Source: Sulfurospirillum diekertiae
GTDB taxonomy: Bacteria; Campylobacterota; Campylobacteria; Campylobacterales; Sulfurospirillaceae
Direction: 5' to 3'
NCBI RefSeq assembly: GCF_002162315.1
Contig: NZ_CP021416.1
Span: 434,001-498,000 of the forward strand
Length of the DNA: 64,000 nucleotides
Below, piece after piece: positions 27,017 to 36,095 of this stretch; the first letter of the stretch is position 1, and every line of letters begins with the position of its first letter. Position numbers and translations under genes: made by a program. The notes below the pieces were generated by a model that was not told the origin of the DNA, ran no database searches, and saw only the letters and a list, made by a program, of their open reading frames with translations.

Positions 27017-27445
27017 TTACGCTTGTATCGTTCCGCAATAAGGACATTTTTTAGCCGCAACAGGAATAGCCATCGCGCACTCTGGGCACGCTTTTGTGAT
27101 TGCATCAGGTACTTTTTTAGGCGCGATTTTTCCATACCCCTTGATCATCATAAACATGACAAATCCTAAAATAACAAAGGAGGTTAAGTCATTGAAAAAG
27201 ACACCTAGTTTCATGGCAGGTGCCCCTGCTTTTTCCAAATCTGCTAATGAGGCATAGGTTTTACCATCCAGCGCAATGAAAAGGGAAGAGAAATCAACAT
27301 TGCCTAAGAGTAGACCAATGGGAGGCATAATCACATTGGCAACCAGTGATTTGACAATGGTCGCAAAAGCGGCACCAAAGATAAAACCAACCGCCATATC
27401 GACGACATTGCCTTTGAGCAAAAAATCACGAAACTCTTTTAACAT
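27017..27445 (-). CDS. mscL: Large-conductance mechanosensitive channel with C-terminal zinc ribbon
   Basis: Pentameric inner-membrane channel that opens on hypo-osmotic shock. MLKEFRDFLLKGNVVDMAVG is the classic N-terminus; ATG 27445 is chosen over the longer open frame because GGAGC precedes it. Two membrane helices (about 15-45 and 70-95). The C-terminus ends in a CPEC...CPYCG rubredoxin-like knuckle (about residues 119-139) instead of the plain helical bundle. 142 residues. Confidence 0.93.
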   Translation of the reverse strand: MLKEFRDFLLKGNVVDMAVGFIFGAAFATIVKSLVANVIMPPIGLLLGNVDFSSLFIALDGKTYASLADLEKAGAPAMKLGVFFNDLTSFVILGFVMFMMIKGYGKIAPKKVPDAITKACPECAMAIPVAAKKCPYCGTIQA

Positions 27446-27455
27446 GAAAGCTCCT

Positions 27456-27881
27456 TTAAAGGGTGATCTGTTTGATAAAATATTTGGGGGATTCAACGTA
27501 GCCTTGACGTGTGTAAAAACGGTGCGCCTCTGTGCGTCTTTCATTGCAATGCACTTCGATACGATCGCATCCTCTCTCTTTGGCAATGTGTGAGGCATAG
27601 GCTTCAAGTTCAGCTCCAATGTGATGAGAGCGCATGGTTTCATCCACGATAAAATAACTGATACGTAAAAAAGAGCCTAAAAGGGCGATTTGAGGAATGA
27701 CATGTAAAGACAGAAGGGCACTGACTTTGCCTTCAACTTCGTAGCAAAGTAACATGGCATCAGGGTTTTCTAAGAGCTCCTCGATGCGCACTTTAATAAA
27801 AGGGTGGGTATTGGCATAGCCAAGTTGGGTAAGCAGTTCGACAATACTGTCACTATCTTTAACCGTAGCATTACGTATCAT
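27456..27881 (-). CDS. GNAT-family N-acetyltransferase
   Basis: 141 residues with the GNAT fold: MIRNATVKDSDSI at the N-terminus, a strand-rich core, the acetyl-CoA loop RSHHIGAELEAYASHIAKER (R/Q-x-x-G-x-G/A region) and the closing HRFYTRQGYVES. Substrate unknown. Starts 8 bases after ribA ends, so it is probably in the same transcript, and ends 11 bases before the mscL start. Confidence 0.85.
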   Translation of the reverse strand: MIRNATVKDSDSIVELLTQLGYANTHPFIKVRIEELLENPDAMLLCYEVEGKVSALLSLHVIPQIALLGSFLRISYFIVDETMRSHHIGAELEAYASHIAKERGCDRIEVHCNERRTEAHRFYTRQGYVESPKYFIKQITL

Positions 27882-27889
27882 AGTCTCTC

Positions 27890-28453
27890 CTAAAGAAGAT
27901 GCCCCATCTGCTCTTTTTTGGTTTTTAAATAACCTGCATTAAATTTATTGGAAGGAATAATCACAGGAATGCGCTCAACAATGTCGATATGTTTTAAGCT
28001 CTCTATCTTTTTAGGATTGTTGGTTAAAAGCTTAATTTTTGTGATCTTAAAATAGTCCAAAATAAATTCCACCATCTCATAAGTGCGCTCATCATCTAAA
28101 AAACCAAGTTGATGATTGGCTTCGATGGTATTAAAGCCTTTATCTTGAAGCGCATAGGCATTGACTTTGTTGAGTAGCCCAATGTTTCTGCCTTCTTGAC
28201 GTAAATAAATGACCATTCCACCGTTTTGTTCGACGGTTTTAAGGGCGAATTCAAGCTGATCACGACAGTCGCATTTAAGACTTCCTATGCTGTCCCCGGT
28301 TAAACATTCACTGTGAACGCGCACCAACGGAATCTCACCCAAAGGCTCTTTAAAAATGACTAAATGCTCTTTAATGCCCTCTTTAAATGATTGGATTTTG
28401 AATGTCCCAAAACGTGAAGGAAGGTTCGCAATCTCGGAAATTTCTATTTTCAT
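27890..28453 (-). CDS. ribA: GTP cyclohydrolase II
   Basis: First step of riboflavin synthesis, opening the GTP imidazole ring. Zinc ligands in ECLTGDSIGSLKCDCRDQ, the RQEGRNIGLLNKVNAYALQD catalytic segment, and LTNNPKKIESL near the end. 187 residues, a stand-alone enzyme without a RibB domain. Divergent from hemB. Confidence 0.94.
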   Translation of the reverse strand: MKIEISEIANLPSRFGTFKIQSFKEGIKEHLVIFKEPLGEIPLVRVHSECLTGDSIGSLKCDCRDQLEFALKTVEQNGGMVIYLRQEGRNIGLLNKVNAYALQDKGFNTIEANHQLGFLDDERTYEMVEFILDYFKITKIKLLTNNPKKIESLKHIDIVERIPVIIPSNKFNAGYLKTKKEQMGHLL

Positions 28454-28533
28454 TTTCTTTTTATATCCAGTTATGCTAAAATCACTACTTTTTTATAACG
28501 AGGTCTAATTTTAACCAAGATAAGGCAAAAAAA

Positions 28534-29508
28534 ATGTTTAAAAGATTTAGAAGACTTAGAATGAATGCAACACTTCGCTCACTCGTGCGCGAAACAACAC
28601 TTAGTATGGACGATTTTATTTATCCATTGTTCGCCAAAAATGGCGAAGGGTTTAAAAAAGAGATTAGCTCAATGCCCGGCGTGTATCAGATGAGCATTGA
28701 TGAGATTGTCAAAGAGTGTGGTGTTTTGCAAGAGCTTGGCATTAACTCGATTATTTTATTTGGTATTCCTGAGGTAAAAGACAGCGTAGGAAGTGATGCG
28801 TTGTGTGAACATGGCATTATTGCCAGTGCAATTAAAGCGGTTAAAAAAGCGTATCCGAAGATGTTTGTCGTAACCGATCTCTGTTTTTGCGAATTTACCG
28901 ATCACGGACATTGTGGTATATTAGATATGGAACACGAGAGTGTTGACAACGATGCAACTTTAGAGATTTTAGCCAAACAAGCCCTTGTACATGCGCACGC
29001 TGGTGCGGATATGATAGCACCTAGTGGTATGATGGATGGTATGATCGAAGCGTTACGTGAGGCTCTTGATAGTGAAGGGTTTATTAATCTTCCCATTATG
29101 AGCTATTCAACCAAATTTGCGAGTGCCTATTATGGACCATTCCGTGATGTGGCTGAGTCTGCTCCCTCTTTTGGCGATCGTAAAACCTACCAAATGGACC
29201 CCGCCAACAGAAGAGAAGCGATCGCCGAATCGGTTGAAGATGAGATGCAAGGTGCGGACATCTTGATGGTCAAACCAGCCCTTGCTTACCTTGACATTGT
29301 TCGTGATGTACGTAATGCAACCTCTTTGCCATTATGTGTTTATAATGTCAGTGGTGAGTATGCGCTTCTAAAAGCAGCAGGACGTGCAGGTGTGATTGAT
29401 TATGATCGTGTGATGATGGAGACGATGATTGCATTTAAACGTGCTGGAGCTGATATTATCATCAGTTACCACGCGAAAGAAGTAGCTGAGATTTTAAGAA
29501 GAAAGTAA
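28534..29508 (+). CDS. hemB: Delta-aminolevulinic acid dehydratase (porphobilinogen synthase)
   Basis: Condenses two aminolevulinate molecules in heme synthesis. [13 protein letters not shown] is the zinc-binding cysteine segment, [14 protein letters not shown] and [11 protein letters not shown] contain the two active-site lysines. 324 residues. Followed by argF, DUF2603, hemN and a CCG protein in an order like that in Campylobacter jejuni. Confidence 0.95.
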   Translation: MFKRFRRLRMNATLRSLVRETTLSMDDFIYPLFAKNGEGFKKEISSMPGVYQMSIDEIVKECGVLQELGINSIILFGIPEVKDSVGSDALCEHGIIASAIKAVKKAYPKMFVVTDLCFCEFTDHGHCGILDMEHESVDNDATLEILAKQALVHAHAGADMIAPSGMMDGMIEALREALDSEGFINLPIMSYSTKFASAYYGPFRDVAESAPSFGDRKTYQMDPANRREAIAESVEDEMQGADILMVKPALAYLDIVRDVRNATSLPLCVYNVSGEYALLKAAGRAGVIDYDRVMMETMIAFKRAGADIIISYHAKEVAEILRRK

Positions 29509-29582
29509 ATTCTACGCAAGGCGTAAGCTTTAGTGCGGGGAATTTTATGTGGGCTTTGCCCAAATAAAAGGAGGTATCAAAT

Positions 29583-30511
29583 ATGAGACATTTTTTTAAC
29601 ACTAAAAGATTATAGCAAGGCAGAGATTTTAGAGATCATTGACTTGGCGATTAAAATTAAAAAACAAGCGAAAAAAGGGCAAATATAAGCCTTACCTTGA
29701 AAATCAAACCTTAGGGATGATTTTTGAAAAAAGCAGTACCAGAACGCGTGTCAGTTTTGAAGTGGGTATTCATCAATTGGGTGGTGTGGGTCTGTTCCTC
29801 TCTTCCAATGACTTGCAACTAGGACGTGGTGAGCCGATGAAAGACACAGCGCGTGTTATTAGCCGTATGGTCGATATGGTGATGATAAGAACCTTTGCGC
29901 AAAGTACCTTAGAAGAGTTTGCGGCGTATTCACGTGTGCCTGTCATTAGTGGGTTGAGTGATTCGTACCATCCGGTTCAACTGATGGCAGATTACCTCAC
30001 GATGGTAGAGTATAAAAAAGATCAAAACCCTATCGTCGCGTACGTTGGCGATGGCAACAATATGACCCATTCATGGTTGATGCTTGCTTCCAAACTGGGC
30101 TTTGAGCTTCGCATCGCTACCCCTAAGGGATATGAAGTCGATGCTAAAATTTTAGAAGATGCGCTTGCTTTTGCTAAAGAGAGTGGGGCCGTGATTACTA
30201 TAAGCAATGATCCTAAAGAGGCGATCAAAGGTGCTACCGTTGTGACAACGGACACATGGGTTTCGATGGGCCAAGAGAGCGAAAAAGCAGCACGTGTCGC
30301 GGCATTTCAAGGCTACATGGTGGACGATGCGATGATGAGCTTGGCAGAAGAAGATGCGATGTTTTTACACTGCTTGCCAGCGTACCGTGATTATGAAGTG
30401 AGTGAGAGTGTCTTTGAAGCGCATGCTGATGAGATTTTTGATGAGGCGGAAAACAGACTTCATGCCCAAAAAGCCGTTATGGTATGGCTTGATAGGCACA
30501 GAAACAGCTAA
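29583..30511 (+). CDS. argF: Ornithine carbamoyltransferase (two frame disruptions near 5' end)
   Basis: Makes citrulline in arginine synthesis. [13 protein letters not shown] is the carbamoyl-phosphate site, [12 protein letters not shown] and the later [14 protein letters not shown] the ornithine-binding loops. The start is ATG 29583 with a strong AAAGGAGG. As written the frame breaks twice: at T7 (29591-29597; T6 restores [20 protein letters not shown]) and at AAAAAAGGG (29671-29679; one base less restores [13 protein letters not shown]). The open frame alone starts at 29639 but begins out of frame. With both single-base corrections the protein is about 308 residues, normal. Two clean homopolymer insertions in an otherwise intact gene suggest sequencing errors rather than decay. 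Confidence 0.85.
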
Positions 30512-30999
30512 TGGAATTTAAACGAAAAAAAGAGTTCAAGATGATAGAAAAAATTTCTAAAGGTTTGAGCGTCAGCAAACAAAAAGAACAGACAGTTTTA
30601 GAGATAGTGCCAAGTGAGGCAGAAGAGACAAAGCTTTTACGCCTTAAAAATGGTTCGTGGGACAATGCGAAAGAACCATGGTTGGTGTATGATGAAAATC
30701 AAAAACTTCATGCACTGCTTTCGATTGATACACTCAGTAAAATGATAGAGCATTTTAAAAAAGCGGAGCAAGAAGCTCTTTTTCTCAAATTGGAAAAAAG
30801 TATTTTGCAACAATTGCCACTGGATTTTCAAGACGTTTGGGCGGTAGCAACCGAAGAGATCAAAAAGAGTAAAAAAAGTGAAATTGATTTTGATAAATTG
30901 GTCAAAAAGATCAAGAAAGATCACCCCAATCTCTTTTTAGACCTAAAAGATCTCTATTTGCCTGAAGGGGCGAGTATTATCAACGCGACAACGCGTTAG
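30511..30999 (+). CDS. DUF2603 family protein
   Basis: 162 residues, conserved in Campylobacterota and of unknown function. Lysine-rich and helical; PWLVYDENQKLHALLSI and VKKIKKDHPNLFLDLKDLYL are the recognisable parts. Two possible starts: 30511 (overlapping the argF stop as TAATG) or ATG 30541 (MIEKISKG). No signal peptide or membrane segment. Sits between argF and hemN as in Campylobacter. Confidence 0.8.
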   Translation: MEFKRKKEFKMIEKISKGLSVSKQKEQTVLEIVPSEAEETKLLRLKNGSWDNAKEPWLVYDENQKLHALLSIDTLSKMIEHFKKAEQEALFLKLEKSILQQLPLDFQDVWAVATEEIKKSKKSEIDFDKLVKKIKKDHPNLFLDLKDLYLPEGASIINATTR

Positions 31000-31007
31000 G
31001 ATGAAGT

Positions 31008-32381
31008 ATGATTGATTTTGATAAATTTGCCAAATATTCCAAACCAGGGCCAAGGTATACTAGTTACCCAACAGCACCTGAGTTTCATGAAGGATTTACG
31101 CACCAAAGTTATGAGAGCATTTTAGCTACGCAAGATAAAAGTCGTAAACTCTCGCTCTATTTTCATCTTCCATTTTGCCGAAGTGCGTGTTACTTCTGTG
31201 GATGTAACGTTGTCTACACGAGCAAGGAAGATAAGAAAGAGCGTTATATCAGTTACCTTGAGCGAGAGCTTGAACTGCTCTCTCAACACCTTGATACCTC
31301 GCGTGAAGTGATTCAGATGCACTTTGGCGGGGGGACACCAACGTTTTTCAGCGCACATCAATTGAAGCGCATTATTGGTGCTATCAGAAGCCACTTCAAA
31401 AACTTTGCCAAAGATGCTGAGATCAGCTGTGAAATTGATCCACGTTACTTAACCAAAGAGCAGTTAGATGTGCTTATCTGCAATGGATTTAACCGTGTGA
31501 GTTACGGTGTACAAGACTTTAACGATGAGGTTCAAAAAGCAATCCACCGCATTCAGCCTTACGAGGTGACAAACAATGTTGTGAAAATGGCAAAAAGTTC
31601 AGGCATTAAGTCGATCAACATGGACTTAATTTATGGGCTTCCGTATCAAACCTTTGAGACATTTCAAGAGACCTTGCGTTTGGCGGTTTCACTTGATCCG
31701 AGCCGTTTGGCGGTGTTTAACTACGCGCACGTGCCGTGGATGAAAAAATCGATGCGTAAAATTGATGAGACCACACTGCCTCATCCAAGCGTCAAGCTTG
31801 CTATTATGCGCTATACGATTGATTATTTAGAGTCCAATGGTTATAAAATGATCGGGATGGATCACTTTGCTAAGCCTGATGACGAGCTTTTCTTGGCGAT
31901 TGAAAAAGGCGAATTGCATCGCAATTTTCAAGGATACACGACCAAAGGTGGCGCGGACTTAATCGGTATTGGTTTGACGAGCATCGGCGAAGGCTTGAAG
32001 CACTATGTGCAAAACTTTAAAGAGATGGATGCGTACGAAAAGGCGATTGATGCGGGTGTTCTGCCTGTGCATCGCGGTCTGACACTCAATGAGGATGATG
32101 TGCTTAGAAAAGCAGTCATTATGGAGATGATGAGCAACTTCAAACTTAATATCGCTGGCATTGAAGCCCAGTTTGGCATCGACTTTTTTGATTATTTTGC
32201 CGATGCTGTAGCTGCCCTTGCACCGTTTGAGCAAGAAGAGTTAGTGATCGTTGATAGAGTTGCTAAAAAGATTTTAGTCAACACGACAGGCACATTGCTT
32301 ATTCGCAATATTGTGATGCCTTTTGATGCGTACCTCCAAAAAATCCCTGAAGATAAACGACGCTTCAGTAAAACGGTGTAA
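31008..32381 (+). CDS. hemN: Oxygen-independent coproporphyrinogen III oxidase
   Basis: Radical-SAM enzyme converting coproporphyrinogen III to protoporphyrinogen IX anaerobically. FCRSACYFCGCNVVYT holds the C-x3-C-x2-C cluster motif plus the fourth HemN cysteine, HFGGGTPTFFS the SAM GGE-like motif, and YGLPYQTFE and NFQGYTTK are HemN-type (not HemW-type) signatures. 457 residues, full length. Operon with DUF2603 upstream and the CCG protein downstream. Confidence 0.95.
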   Translation: MIDFDKFAKYSKPGPRYTSYPTAPEFHEGFTHQSYESILATQDKSRKLSLYFHLPFCRSACYFCGCNVVYTSKEDKKERYISYLERELELLSQHLDTSREVIQMHFGGGTPTFFSAHQLKRIIGAIRSHFKNFAKDAEISCEIDPRYLTKEQLDVLICNGFNRVSYGVQDFNDEVQKAIHRIQPYEVTNNVVKMAKSSGIKSINMDLIYGLPYQTFETFQETLRLAVSLDPSRLAVFNYAHVPWMKKSMRKIDETTLPHPSVKLAIMRYTIDYLESNGYKMIGMDHFAKPDDELFLAIEKGELHRNFQGYTTKGGADLIGIGLTSIGEGLKHYVQNFKEMDAYEKAIDAGVLPVHRGLTLNEDDVLRKAVIMEMMSNFKLNIAGIEAQFGIDFFDYFADAVAALAPFEQEELVIVDRVAKKILVNTTGTLLIRNIVMPFDAYLQKIPEDKRRFSKTV

Positions 32382-32384
32382 CAG

Positions 32385-33647
32385 ATGTTTAAATTTGATG
32401 TAACAAGCGATGCCTGTGTCAAGTGTGGTAAGTGTATACCTGTTTGTACAATTCACGAAGTCAATCGTGATGAAGTTACCAGTCCAAGAGGCTTTCTTGA
32501 CCTTCTTGGGGCATACCAACGAGGTGAACTCGAACTGGACAAAAACGCTAAAAGTATTTTTGAGAGCTGTTTCTTATGTACCAATTGTGTCGATGTCTGT
32601 CCCAATGATTTGCCAGTCGATATGCTCATAGAGCAAGCACGTAATGACATTCGCAAAAAATTTGGTCTCGCTTGGTACAAAAAACTTGCGTTTTTCTTAC
32701 TTCGTAATCGTAACATTATGGATGTTCTTGCGCGCTTTGGTTTTATGTTTCAAACCTGTGGTTTCAAAATAGTGGAGAAAAAAAGCTCGATGTACTTGCG
32801 AAACTTTCCCATTATCAAGATGGACAGACTTTTCCCAAGTCTCGCCAAAAAGACTTTCTTGAACTCCCATCCCGATGTCATTCATAACGGTGGCAAAGGC
32901 AAAGTGGGCATTTTTATCGGCTGTTTAGCCAATTACATGTACACCGACATTGGCAAATCACTTTTAGAAATTTTAAAAGAGTTGCAGATCGATGCGTACC
33001 TCATTAAACAACAAAAATGTTGTGGCGCACCGCAATACTTTACAGGTGATTTTGATAGCGTGGATTATCTCGCAAAATTTAATGTCGAGTATATCGAAGG
33101 TTTTGTAAACGAACTTGATGCCATCATCATTCCTGAAGCGACGTGCAGTGCGATGATTAAAGCAGACTACGTACATTTTTTCCATGACCAACCTGAGTGG
33201 CAAGTAAGGGCTAAAGCTATTGCTCCACACATCTTCATGGCAACGGAATACTTAGAGAAAAAGACGAACTTGGCTGAAATTTTGGCCAGCAAATCTCGAA
33301 GATCTGAAACGATCACCTACCACGACCCCTGCCATGCACGCAAAATGCAAGGCGTTTGGAAAGAGCCACGAAACTTGCTTTCTCAAAATTATGTGATGAA
33401 AGAGATGAGCGATCCGAACCGTTGTTGTGGTTTTGGCGGGGTGACCATGCAAACAGGAAACTACCGCTTTGCCAAAGCTGCAGGACTTCCAAAAGCCGCG
33501 ATGATCAAGGAGACGGGCGCTGATTATGTGAGTGCTGAGTGTAGTGCCTGTCGTATGCAATTAGGCGATGCCATGCATGGACAAAAAGTAGATGTTGTGT
33601 TTAAAAACCCGATAGAATTGATTGCTAAGGCGCTCCGAGAAGAATAA
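32385..33647 (+). CDS. (Fe-S)-binding CCG-domain oxidoreductase subunit (GlpC/GlcF-like)
   Basis: 420 residues. Two N-terminal [4Fe-4S] ferredoxin motifs (CVKCGKCIPVC, CFLCTNCVDVC), then two CCG domains (KCCGAPQYF near residue 208 and HDPCHARKM...RCCGFGG near 310-350) of the heterodisulfide-reductase/glycolate-oxidase type. Likely electron-transfer subunit working with a flavoprotein encoded elsewhere; homologues follow hemN in Campylobacter. The ATG lies 3 bases after the hemN stop with only a weak ribosome site. Confidence 0.88.
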   Translation: MFKFDVTSDACVKCGKCIPVCTIHEVNRDEVTSPRGFLDLLGAYQRGELELDKNAKSIFESCFLCTNCVDVCPNDLPVDMLIEQARNDIRKKFGLAWYKKLAFFLLRNRNIMDVLARFGFMFQTCGFKIVEKKSSMYLRNFPIIKMDRLFPSLAKKTFLNSHPDVIHNGGKGKVGIFIGCLANYMYTDIGKSLLEILKELQIDAYLIKQQKCCGAPQYFTGDFDSVDYLAKFNVEYIEGFVNELDAIIIPEATCSAMIKADYVHFFHDQPEWQVRAKAIAPHIFMATEYLEKKTNLAEILASKSRRSETITYHDPCHARKMQGVWKEPRNLLSQNYVMKEMSDPNRCCGFGGVTMQTGNYRFAKAAGLPKAAMIKETGADYVSAECSACRMQLGDAMHGQKVDVVFKNPIELIAKALREE

Positions 33648-33655
33648 ATTAAACG

Positions 33656-33689
33656 TTTACATGTAAGGCTGAGAAGCTTTACATGTAAA
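33656..33689. repeat. Closely spaced palindrome pair in intergenic region
   Basis: TTTACATGTAAG at 33656-33667 and exact TTTACATGTAAA at 33678-33689, centres 22 bp apart (about two helical turns), in the 82-bp gap before the KAP-like NTPase gene. The only tandem pair in the window; a natural place for cooperative binding of a dimeric protein. Confidence 0.85.
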
Positions 33690-33729
33690 AATACTAGCTG
33701 CTTTCAAAATACTCTTTGAAGGAGTCCTC

Positions 33730-34980
33730 ATGAATGAACATATAGAAAGTTTTTTAAATCATTACATCGATTTAGCTATTGCTCCAGAATATGCCGTTTT
33801 ACTGACAGGGGAATGGGGAAGTGGTAAGACTTTTTTCATTAAAAATTTTTTAGAATCAAAAAAAGATGATAAAAAAATTATCAATATTAGTCTTTTTGGA
33901 TTGACGAAACTAGAAGAAATTAATGAGCAAATTTTTCAACAACTTCATCCCGTTTTATCTCATAAATATATGAGTATAGCAGGTAAATTACTCAAAGGTG
34001 CCGTTAAATTAGGTACTTCGATTGATTTGAACGGTGACAAAAAAGACGATGTTTCAATTAATATAAATCAATTTGATTTATATTCTCCCGATGATAACGC
34101 AAGAAAACATGAATATATCTTTGTTTTTGATGATTTAGAGCGTACAAAAATTCATATTTCAGAGGTTTTAGGCTCTATCAATACATTGGTAGAAAAAGAT
34201 GGTATCAAAGTAATTATCTTAGCAGATGAAACAAGAATTAATGAGAAAGAATACAAAAATTTCAAAGAAAAAGTTATCGGTAAAACATTTCAAATAACGC
34301 AGGATTTTGATAGTGCATTTTACTCTTTTGTTAATTTAGTTTCTGATACAAAAGAAGTTTTAGAAACCAACAAAGAAACAATTAAAGATGTTTATATTGC
34401 AGGGAATTATTATAATTTACGTCATATCAGGCAATCAATTTTGGATTTTGATTGGTTTTATAAAAATATTGATACAAAATTTCGAGAGCATCTCGAATTA
34501 ATGCAAAATCTTATAAAAGTATTTTTTGCATTTTCGATTGAGATAAAACAAGGGAATATGGATGCAAACAGATTAGAAAAAAAAGGCTATTATCACTATA
34601 AAGACGATATCCAAGAAAAAACACCTATTATGAAATATTATTTGAATTCGTCCAATATTCTATTAGAGTATGAGCAATGGGGTAAGCTTTTTTCTTATGG
34701 AACATTGCCTCAAGATGAAACAGACAATGCACTCCAAAACAGTCGATACTTTATGAAAGAAATTCAAGCAGAATGGATTCGATTGTGGCATTATCGAGAA
34801 CTTGAAAACACTGAATTCAAACAACTTTTAGAGACAATGGTAGGAAAATTCAATCGTTTTGAATATCAAGAACATGAAGTTTTACAGCATGTTACTGGAT
34901 TACTCTTGCGCTTTAGCGAAGCAGGTTTGTATACTTACTCAAAAGATAAAGTAGTAGAACAAGCTAAAAAAAGCGATTGA
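33730..34980 (+). CDS. KAP-like P-loop NTPase (N-terminal part of a probably single, frame-disrupted gene)
   Basis: 416 residues as written. Walker A GEWGSGKT (27-34) and Walker B YIFVFDDLER (Asp134/Asp135) mark a STAND/KAP-like P-loop NTPase; the rest is helical, with a lysine-rich, strongly AT-rich composition unlike the flanking core genes. The frame ends after AQAKKSD-like VVEQAKKSD in an A7 tract (34966-34972). With A6 it reads on without interruption through the next frame to 35500, giving about 589 residues, which I think is the real protein. NTPases of this class are frequent in mobile and anti-phage loci, so a defence role is possible but unproven. Confidence 0.8.
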   Translation: MNEHIESFLNHYIDLAIAPEYAVLLTGEWGSGKTFFIKNFLESKKDDKKIINISLFGLTKLEEINEQIFQQLHPVLSHKYMSIAGKLLKGAVKLGTSIDLNGDKKDDVSININQFDLYSPDDNARKHEYIFVFDDLERTKIHISEVLGSINTLVEKDGIKVIILADETRINEKEYKNFKEKVIGKTFQITQDFDSAFYSFVNLVSDTKEVLETNKETIKDVYIAGNYYNLRHIRQSILDFDWFYKNIDTKFREHLELMQNLIKVFFAFSIEIKQGNMDANRLEKKGYYHYKDDIQEKTPIMKYYLNSSNILLEYEQWGKLFSYGTLPQDETDNALQNSRYFMKEIQAEWIRLWHYRELENTEFKQLLETMVGKFNRFEYQEHEVLQHVTGLLLRFSEAGLYTYSKDKVVEQAKKSD

Positions 34981-34987
34981 TGCGTGC

Positions 34988-35500
34988 ATGGATATATGGG
35001 AAGTAAAACAACAATATGATATTGATGCAGAACACTATGGATTAGGTTATTGTGAAGAAGATAGTGAAGAATTCCAACAGATTAAAACCTACATGGAAGA
35101 AGTCAATCAAAAAGCATGTTTAGAAGGGCTTATTCATGTTGCAGATGAATTATTAAAGAGGGTCAAAGAAAAAAACATAAATGGCATTATCGGTATCTTT
35201 GAAGAAATGGCATCTCAACCTCTTTTCTCCAAAATGGATGTAAATCAATTCTTTGATGCGTTTATCGAATTAAAATTTGATGCAATGTCTCATTTGCTTT
35301 CTCGCATAGAAAATCGCTATAAATTTGCTGGCAATAGGAGAGGCTTACAAGAAGAGTTGTCTTTTTGGCAAAGATTTAATGTCCTTTTATCTGAAGAAAT
35401 TGAGAAGCAAAAAGGTCAGTTAAGTGGCTTTTTATTAGGAGGTTTACAAAAATATATTGTTCAAGAAAAAATTATTAAAGGTTTAGAACAAAAAGATTAA
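34988..35500 (+). CDS. C-terminal part of the KAP-like NTPase (apparent separate frame)
   Basis: 170 helical residues with no recognised domain (WEVKQQYDIDAEHYGLGYCE at the start). The apparent ATG at 34988 has no ribosome-binding site and follows the upstream stop by 7 bases. Removing one A at 34966-34972 fuses it to the NTPase frame via KKAIDACMDIWEV. I therefore read it as the end of the same gene rather than a second protein. Confidence 0.6.
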   Translation: MDIWEVKQQYDIDAEHYGLGYCEEDSEEFQQIKTYMEEVNQKACLEGLIHVADELLKRVKEKNINGIIGIFEEMASQPLFSKMDVNQFFDAFIELKFDAMSHLLSRIENRYKFAGNRRGLQEELSFWQRFNVLLSEEIEKQKGQLSGFLLGGLQKYIVQEKIIKGLEQKD

Positions 35501-35515
35501 AAGTAAAGTTTGATT

Positions 35516-35527
35516 TTTTACGTGTAA
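35516..35527. repeat. Degenerate palindrome TTTACGTGTAAC
   Basis: Two-base variant of the iterated palindrome just after the NTPase stop; could be a decayed copy. Confidence 0.4.
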
Positions 35528-35596
35528 CGCTATTATTTGCAAAACTCCTTTGCAAACATTCATCGCTTGCTCTATCCTCACCTACAGATTTTTTGT

Positions 35597-35602
35597 TATA
35601 AT
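35597..35602 (+). promoter_or_regulatory. Predicted -10 element for the DUF2798 leader
   Basis: TATAAT with the upstream context TTTTTTGT; a start near 35609 would give a leader of about 143 nt before the DUF2798 gene. Confidence 0.55.
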
Positions 35603-35608
35603 ACCCGT

Positions 35609-35751
35609 GCAAATTTTATATAAAGTATGCCGTAAGCATTTAACGTTAACCAATGCGCTAACTTCTACCGGTTCGTCCGGGGATGAACTTTATGTTATGT
35701 GTCATAACATGAAGAGCGCCTTGATAGCCGGTTATTTGAAAAGGATGCTTT
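35609..35751 (+). ncRNA. Structured 5' leader, candidate riboswitch or cis-regulatory RNA
   Basis: Several nested complementary segments: AAGCAT (35634-35639) with ATGCTT (35745-35750), which abuts the AAGGA ribosome site; GCGCT (35655-35659) with AGCGC (35715-35719); hairpin CCGG-TTCGT-CCGG (35668-35680); and an 8-bp hairpin ATGTTATG-TGT-CATAACAT (35692-35710). The outer pair would close a multi-branched junction next to the start codon, and GCATT (35636-35640) can alternatively pair with AATGC (35652-35656), freeing the ribosome site. I could not match it to a known riboswitch consensus. Boundaries are inferred. Confidence 0.5.
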
Positions 35752-36027
35752 ATGAGTCAATCTTCTCATACACCTCCCACCATCGTTTTCGGTATACCAA
35801 AGCTTCCCGCTAAATACAGCGGAATCGTTATGCCGTTTTTCCTCTCTGTCTTAATGTCGATGCTCGTTTCGTTCATTAGCACGATAAGAGTTTCGGGTTT
35901 GACATACCAGTTTATCAATCTTTGGATGAGCTCTTGGGCGATTTCATGGTTGATTGCTTTTCCAACGCTGTTACTTATTTTACCTATTGTTAAAAAAATA
36001 ACGACTGTTTTCGTTAGACACACATAA
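35752..36027 (+). CDS. DUF2798 small membrane protein
   Basis: 91 residues with two membrane helices (about 23-45 and 60-82). The segment KYSGIVMPFFLSVLMSMLVS and the second helix WAISWLIAFPTLLLILPIVK match the DUF2798 pattern. Function unknown; possible small transporter or stress protein. AAGGA lies 8 bases before the ATG, inside a long structured leader. Followed by a strong terminator hairpin, so it is a single-gene unit. Confidence 0.8.
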   Translation: MSQSSHTPPTIVFGIPKLPAKYSGIVMPFFLSVLMSMLVSFISTIRVSGLTYQFINLWMSSWAISWLIAFPTLLLILPIVKKITTVFVRHT

Positions 36028-36030
36028 AAT

Positions 36031-36060
36031 GTTATCTAGCCATTTTGGCTAGATAACTTC
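36031..36060 (+). terminator. Strong hairpin after DUF2798 gene
   Basis: Perfect 11-bp stem GTTATCTAGCC / GGCTAGATAAC around an ATTTT loop, followed by TTCCTTCT. 4 bp beyond the stop codon. Confidence 0.8.
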
Positions 36061-36095
36061 CTTCTACTTGACACCAATTCTTCATTAAACTATAA

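Noticed and set aside
29583..30511. argF as a decayed pseudogene
   Set aside because: Only two one-base homopolymer insertions disturb an otherwise fully conserved coding sequence with a strong ribosome site; decay would leave other lesions.
34988..35500. Separate partner gene of the NTPase
   Set aside because: No ribosome site, and a one-base correction in A7 joins it seamlessly to the NTPase frame; kept as a piece of one gene.
35609..35751. Assignment of the DUF2798 leader to a known riboswitch class
   Set aside because: I compared it by memory with fluoride, guanidine, manganese, purine, glycine, c-di-GMP and preQ1 consensus cores and none fitted.
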